From assembly GCA_016808115.1 (NCBI GenBank), contig JAEQBH010002942.1, positions 310,001 to 374,000 of the forward strand: DNA of 64,000 nt, written 5' to 3'. Within the stretch, counting starts at the first letter, position 1. The number at the start of each line of letters is the position of its first letter. The notes beneath the pieces were generated by a model. The model was not told where the DNA came from, made no database searches, and saw only the letters and a program-made list of their open reading frames with translations. This DNA is from Tetrastigma voinierianum. Lineage: Eukaryota; Streptophyta; Magnoliopsida; Vitales; Vitaceae. Below, one piece after another: positions 59,001 to 64,000 of the stretch. Both the position numbers and the translations under genes were made by a program.

Positions 59001-60290
59001 GACATCCTGGCTGAGTAGCCTTAATGTCTACGGCACAGGTCGTTAGGTCGGCTGGTGGCGGTCCTTTAGGTGGTGACCTCTACGCTAATTACCTTTAGGT
59101 CTACCTGAAGAGTAGAACCTCTACCCGAGTGCCCCCTGCGATCCTAACCTTTACCCGACTGAAAATGGCCTGTGCGGGTGCCATTGTAGTGTGTATCGAA
59201 GACTCTTGTGGACATTATTTATAAATGTCATATTTGTCATCTTTGTAACAAAGCGTCGGTACCCATCTGCGCTCCTTCTATGTAACCTTCCACACTTGCG
59301 CATTGTTGTCTTGGTCGAAAAGTTCGGTCGGTGGTTTTCTTGAACTACGCGTGATTCTTTTCGACACAATCTTACCGTTTCCGTGGTGGTTTTCCTCTCT
59401 TTTGACTTTTCTTGGATCCACCTTGAGTCAAAGTAGATCCGTCTCTCTTTGACATGCCCGAACCTGTGCAATGCGAGGCTAATCCCGAGCTCCTCTCTAT
59501 CGATGGTAGCCTCAACCACACAGTCATGGTATGAGAGATAAGCGCGAAAATGCTCTTGACCTTACTTTTACGTTGCCTGGTGGTCACAAAATGGAGAACA
59601 TCTTTGCTTGGATTCAGGAACTTCAACTAATCATGACATGTTCCCTTGCTTTCGAGGCAAGAAAAATTCTTGATTTTATAGTCTTTTATAGGCGCAGGGA
59701 GTGCAGATTTCTGAAATATCTTTAAAGCGAGTGCAGGACACCTTGACCGTCCCTTGTGCGCCTTCCACCGAGTTAAGTTTAATCACCTACCGATAGGAAG
59801 CGAGAATGTCGCGTTGCTCATCGAAGCATCCCATAACACTGAACACCCTCTCATTACCCTCTACCCACAACCATGCCTTTTCAGAATCCCCTACTCCGTC
59901 ATAATTTCTTGCCCCTAATTTCCTTACCCTCTCAATGGACATTGTCGGCTCACGGGATGGCCAATGCTATTGCTATGGCTAAAATCGAGCCATCCGACCG
60001 CTTATATTCACTCCCGCCGCTCTAAAGGACGTGACTTCCGCCCGTGAAGGCTCAAGGAAGAGGAGGCGAATAGGAACATTAATGTATTCATCTATATGTT
60101 CCTCAATCGAGCGTGCATAACTCGCAGAACTCTCTTGGCCGGATCTACCGACGACGCATTTTCTTTAACATTTAAACATATCATATGTTATAAAGTTCAT
60201 AAGGACATTTAAATTATTAAAATAACTTGTGCACTTTAATCCACATTAAATCATTTTAGAACGTGGAGACTTTTCAAAACACCAAAACAT
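59001..60290 (-). pseudogene. gag: Tekay (minus) gag with zinc-knuckle relic
   Basis: Minus strand. FLNPSKDVLHFVTTRQRKSK occupies about 59622-59565 in a region where Tekay gag has its FLxLxQGxMxVxxYxxxF segment (KQGNMS is visible in another frame at about 59660). The zinc knuckle is partly seen as KCGRLHRRSADGYRRF at about 59290-59245. Several frame changes are present. The extent toward 60290 is set by the PBS. Confidence 0.6.
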
Positions 60291-60298
60291 TTTCAAAA

Positions 60299-60316
60299 CC
60301 TTGGGCTCTGATACCA
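60299..60316 (-). other. Primer-binding site, initiator-Met tRNA type (Tekay minus)
   Basis: On the minus strand TGGTATCAGAGCCCAAGG, three bases after the 5' LTR end. It is an unmutated match to the family's iMet site. Confidence 0.92.
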
Positions 60317-60319
60317 TGT

Positions 60320-61768
60320 TGAAGGGACCAAACCCGAGTTTCCTTTTTCTAACTCGGGGGACCCTCCCGACACTCCTACGGATTCGAAAAAAAAAATCTT
60401 TCATTTCTTTTAAAACCTTAAAAGTGAATCCGTGGAGCGAACCCATTTATACGCTACGCTTCCATTAAAAATCTTATGAAACATGGTGGGGACAATTTTT
60501 TTTTTTTTTTTTCTTTTAAACATTAAACCCTTTTATAGAAAATCGGCGTAGTTTTCTCCGCTTTTCTGGACATGTCCTAATTCCTATAACCCCTAATGAA
60601 ACAATTTAATTTAATTCCACACATCCAACAATGGGACATCAAGTCCACCACAACCACCTCAAATCAAACTTTTTAAAATCATTTTCCTTCGAACACTATA
60701 GAGATATATAAAACAATCTTTAAAACCTATATACATTACAAAATAAAGGTACAAGTAGTTATTTACAACAAAAACTATACATTTTCAAAAGGTGGTCACA
60801 CGTGAGGCTGAGCGCCACCGCCCGCAGAGGATGCCCTGACCAAATTTCAAATGCCTCCCTGAAAACATTTGGAAAAAATGTGAGCTAAATGAGCTAAATG
60901 AAAGTACAGTTCATAGGAAAATAATGTTTCCAAATATAGTTCAAATACAATGTGTAAAACAATTGTATAGAGATCTCATTTTCATAAACATTTACTTTGC
61001 ATTCTTTTCCTTTCTATTCAAATACAATGTAAACAATTGTATGTAGATCTCATTTCTATAAACATTTACTTTCCTTTCTTTTCCATATAGTTCAAATATA
61101 ATGTGTAAAACAATTTTATCAACATATCTTTTCAATATACTTTCTTTTTCTTAAACCATTTAATATCCAATGGAACTCGCATAACAAGTAACCACCTTGG
61201 TCCATGAAAGAACCTCCGAGGAAATAGTCTTACGATCACCGATGGCCTAAAAAGGAAACTCTGAGAAATCGTGTCATACCGTTAAACACCATTGGCCCAT
61301 GAAAGAACCTACGAGGAAATAATCTTACGATCACCGATGGCCCAAAAAGTAACTCCGATAAATCGTGCCTTTCTTTTAAATCCCATTGCATTATGAAATA
61401 AATCACATTATGCGCCAGAACTTTTCGTGACTTTTCACGCGTGGTATTGGTATTATGTACCACTTCTTCCTTCCTCTATAGTAATCCGAACCCTTACCCA
61501 TGTACCATGCACGTAAAGTACTCTTTGTTCTAATTTTCTTTAAACTTATCTTGTAACATAGGGTAACCATGGATTCAAAATTTTTTATATATAAAATATA
61601 CATTCATAAACATTTCATTTAAATGAAACTATAATCATACTTCATAAACTGAGGAAACTATAATCATTTCATATTTTCTCAACATAATTTATAGTCAAGA
61701 AAACCACATTTCTTTTTTCATTTGAACATTTTATAACATAGATATGAAAACATATAATATTGGTAAAC

Positions 61769-61817
<49 letters not shown>

Positions 61818-63597
61818 CATAAACATTTACTTTGTCCTTCACCTTAGTTATTTAAGCCATTTTTCCTCCTTTAAACAAAACTTTCCACCTCCACCCTTGT
61901 CCTTTATCACCTTCCTCCTACAAGTCACATTATCTATAAAATCCATTAACATCCATACCTTAATCATGTTCAATTAAACCATTAACTATACTATATTTTT
62001 CAAAGAACCCTACATTTAATCAATTCCAATTGATTAAAATCAATTGAACTCAACCTCTTTTGTTCTCATGGATTTTCTTATGCTAATCATGGAAATTACT
62101 ACCCCATACAATAGCCCACAACATTGTATGAAATGGTCATGCCAAAACCCGCCATTCACATCGACATAACTAAGCAACCCGCATTACTTGGTGCAAAAAA
62201 CATAAATTTTCAGCCATGTTCTGGATCATCTTCGTACTCTACAGGAATATGCGGATAATCTTGACTCAATGAATCCTCCATAGAGTCCAAGAACACCAAA
62301 AACGAAGTTCGGATGAAGAAGTTATGGTCTTTTCATGTAAAATCGGGTCAATTTACCTGGCTTTGGCATCTGGAAACAATCTGTGGATACCTGATTTCTG
62401 TGGGTCTGAATCCATAATTGACACTTGTTCTTTGTAATTCATTTTGAGATACGGTTCTTAGATTCTTCTCCAACTGAATCACTCCAAATCGATCACCGAA
62501 ACTCAAAATATAACCTAAACAACCCGGGACTACCTTGCCAAACATACCAAACCGCCCGAACATACCGCCCTTTAAATGCATTTCTGAGTCCAAATTGGTC
62601 GGAATTTGGATTGACCTATTTCAAGGAGATATGTTCTCCTATCAATTTAGTTTACCCTATGACTTGAATCACTCAATTCGGATGAGTGATGGTCAAGTTA
62701 TAGCCAAAATACAATCATGGGGTCGGAGAAAAAAAACTGGACAACATCTCCCTTGGACACACACATACCCTTAGGCATAAATTAACCCGAGTAAGAGAAA
62801 AACCCTACCTCAAATGGCGTGATTTCCCGAGACACCGTCTTTTCTTGGTTTTCGCAAACCCCCCAACCTGACCCCGGCAGACCTTGTGATTTCGCACCCA
62901 CGCGCAAACTCTCGTCGCGCAGACGCCTTTAATTTCTGACTGTCGAGTTTCGACCGATGAAATCCAGTGAATCAAAGAGAGAAGATTGCTTCTCTCTCTC
63001 TCTCGCTCTCTACTTCTTCACATACCAGCCTAATCAAATGAGATATTTTTCATTTTTATGATTATATATATAGACATGGGCTCCATTACTTACCACGTGT
63101 CACACTTTTCTCAAGCTCGTTTATCTAAAATAATTTATTTTGTTTCTAGCTTTCGCCATCTATCTTAAATGGACATTCTTTAAATATTTGACATTTTTCC
63201 GGATTTTTCTAAAATTTCGTAAAGGTCCACTCACGCTCGCCCGAATTTCCCGTGAAAATTTGACCATCTGACCAACTAACTGGACCGGTAACTAAATCGC
63301 TACACTAATCTACAATCCATGAAGTCCATTTCGCTATTCAAATCAGAAAATTTCGCATTTTTCTATTGCAAATTACCGTTTTGCCATTTTTCACAAAAAT
63401 TGCATTTTCACCCCTTAACATAATTTCGTTTTAATCTATTTCAGCTTCTTTAGACTCAATACATTATTATGAACATTTTTTATTTTCAAGGCTTGTTTTT
63501 CGAAAATTACTATTTATTTGACTGTTTCCAGTCAAATACCTAACTGATCGAAAACGAAATTTATTATTCATGGAAACTGTAAATTCAGGGTCTTACA
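60320..63597 (-). repeat. Tekay (minus) 5' LTR
   Basis: On the minus strand it starts TGTAAGACCCTGAATTTAC at 63597 and ends GGTCCCTTCA at 60320. It carries a CT-rich tract near 62990-63015, one copy of the conserved block of about 75 bp (62256-62335), a threefold repeat of about 95 bp at 60895-61120 and a twofold repeat of about 110 bp at 61195-61370. Confidence 0.92.
61772..61814. repeat. (TA)n microsatellite within the Tekay 5' LTR
   Basis: About 21 TA units; the homologous place in the 3' LTR (about 55608) has only CTATATATT. Confidence 0.95.
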
Positions 63598-63602
63598 GAT
63601 AT
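63598..63602. other. Target-site duplication, right copy (GATAT)
   Basis: Identical to 54070-54074 and adjacent to the LTR terminus TCTTACA. Confidence 0.95.
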
Positions 63603-64000
63603 TATCATCCAAATGAGGAAGTTGGATGCAAGAGGAGTGGTGAGCTTATCTACCAACTGTAGCGCTATAATTCAAAACAATTTACCTTATAAGACGCAGG
63701 ATCCAAGGAGCTTCACAATACCATGTACCATTGGGAACTTTGAGTTTGGTAAAGTACTATGTGATTCTAGTGCAAACATCAATCTAATGTCTCTGTCAAT
63801 AGTAAAAAGGCTAAGTTTGGGGGAGTTAACTCCCACTACAATGTCCCTCACTGCATGGTAGACGTGTCAATGGTTAAACCCCGTATGGGCATCCCGAAGA
63901 TGTACTGTCAAGGGAGCAAAAGTTTATTTTTCCGCTGACTTTGTTGTGATTAACACGGAGGAGGATAAGGTGATTCCACTTTTTTACTGAAGACTCTCCC
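63603..64000 (+). pseudogene. Athila (plus) gag end and aspartic protease, cut by the window edge
   Basis: This continues the Athila polyprotein after the Tekay insertion. RKLDARGVVSLSTNCSAIIQ and DPRSFTIPCTIGNFEFGKVL are followed by CDSSANINLM at about 63757-63790. The catalytic triad is D-S-S, with Ser in place of the usual Gly of D-S/L-G-A. Open from 63613 to a stop at 63861 (LTAW then TAG). After a frameshift, FPLTLL or FADFVVINTEED-type text follows. RT should lie right of the window. Confidence 0.85.

Larger units (their letters stand above)
54075..63597 (-). mobile_element. Tekay/Del chromovirus LTR retrotransposon, minus strand, internally deleted
   Basis: Bounded by a perfect 5-bp GATAT duplication. 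In minus-strand order: 5' LTR (63597-60320), iMet PBS, gag, protease, RT, RNase H, the start of integrase, then directly a 3' LTR lacking its outer 0.76 kb. The integrase core, chromodomain and PPT are missing, so it could not move on its own. It is nested in the plus-strand Athila gag/protease junction. Confidence 0.92.
49440..64000 (+). mobile_element. Athila-lineage LTR retrotransposon, plus strand, 5' part only, with nested Tekay element
   Basis: 5' LTR 49440-51991, PBS 51998-52016, gag from 52236. A Tekay insertion at 54075-63597 follows, then the gag end and protease up to the window edge. The LTR start TGATGAATATGAAATTCATC parallels TGATGAGCTTAAAAGTCATC of the minus-strand Athila, and both end in AACA-AGTTTT before the PBS, so they are related families. 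RT, integrase and the 3' LTR must lie to the right. Confidence 0.88.

Overview
This window looks like plant heterochromatin, probably pericentromeric or another repeat-rich region of an angiosperm nuclear genome. I found no host protein-coding gene, tRNA or rRNA. Almost everything recognisable is LTR retrotransposon sequence of the Ty3/gypsy superfamily, from three plant lineages: Tat (Ogre/Retand-like), Athila and the chromovirus Tekay/Del. All elements are broken and non-autonomous as seen. Many are peppered with small indels, so coding regions are given as pseudogene intervals rather than exact reading frames.

Layout. (1) 1-508 is the outer end of a minus-strand Tekay-type LTR. 509-6202 is AT-rich and unassigned, with a tandem array at 3719-4500. 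(2) A plus-strand Tat element runs from its 5' LTR (6203-6861) to its 3' LTR (48169-48855), but most of that span is later insertions. A solo Tekay LTR (10376-14181) sits in its RNase H region. A minus-strand Athila element (19320-45856) splits its antisense ORF. Inside that Athila element, in its 3' ORF, lies a plus-strand Tekay element with both LTRs, iMet-type PBS, gag-pol, chromodomain relic and PPT (24448-35832). (3) After an AT-rich spacer (48856-49439) comes a plus-strand Athila element whose LTR is at 49440-51991 and which runs off the right edge. It is interrupted by a minus-strand Tekay element (54075-63597) flanked by a perfect GATAT target-site duplication.

Insertion order from nesting: Tat is older than the minus-strand Athila, which is older than the plus-strand Tekay. 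Tat is also older than the solo LTR. The plus-strand Athila is older than the minus-strand Tekay. Within each element the usual parts are seen: LTR with promoter, PBS, gag, protease, RT, RNase H, integrase and PPT. Tat adds an antisense ORF and a 3' tandem array. Athila adds a separate 3' ORF with a putative plant transposon domain.

The observations most worth following are these. (a) Paired TCGCGA palindromes spaced about two helical turns apart occur in Athila LTR U3 regions, and again just upstream of the Athila 3' ORF. (b) The plus-strand Athila gag keeps one frame for about 500 codons but carries 13 stops, mostly TAG where Gln is expected, and its primer-binding site differs from its sibling only by transitions; this looks like methylation-driven decay. 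(c) A block of about 75 bp is shared by two Tekay LTR families and amplified fivefold in one of them. I do not see a clear new defence, metabolic or regulatory system.
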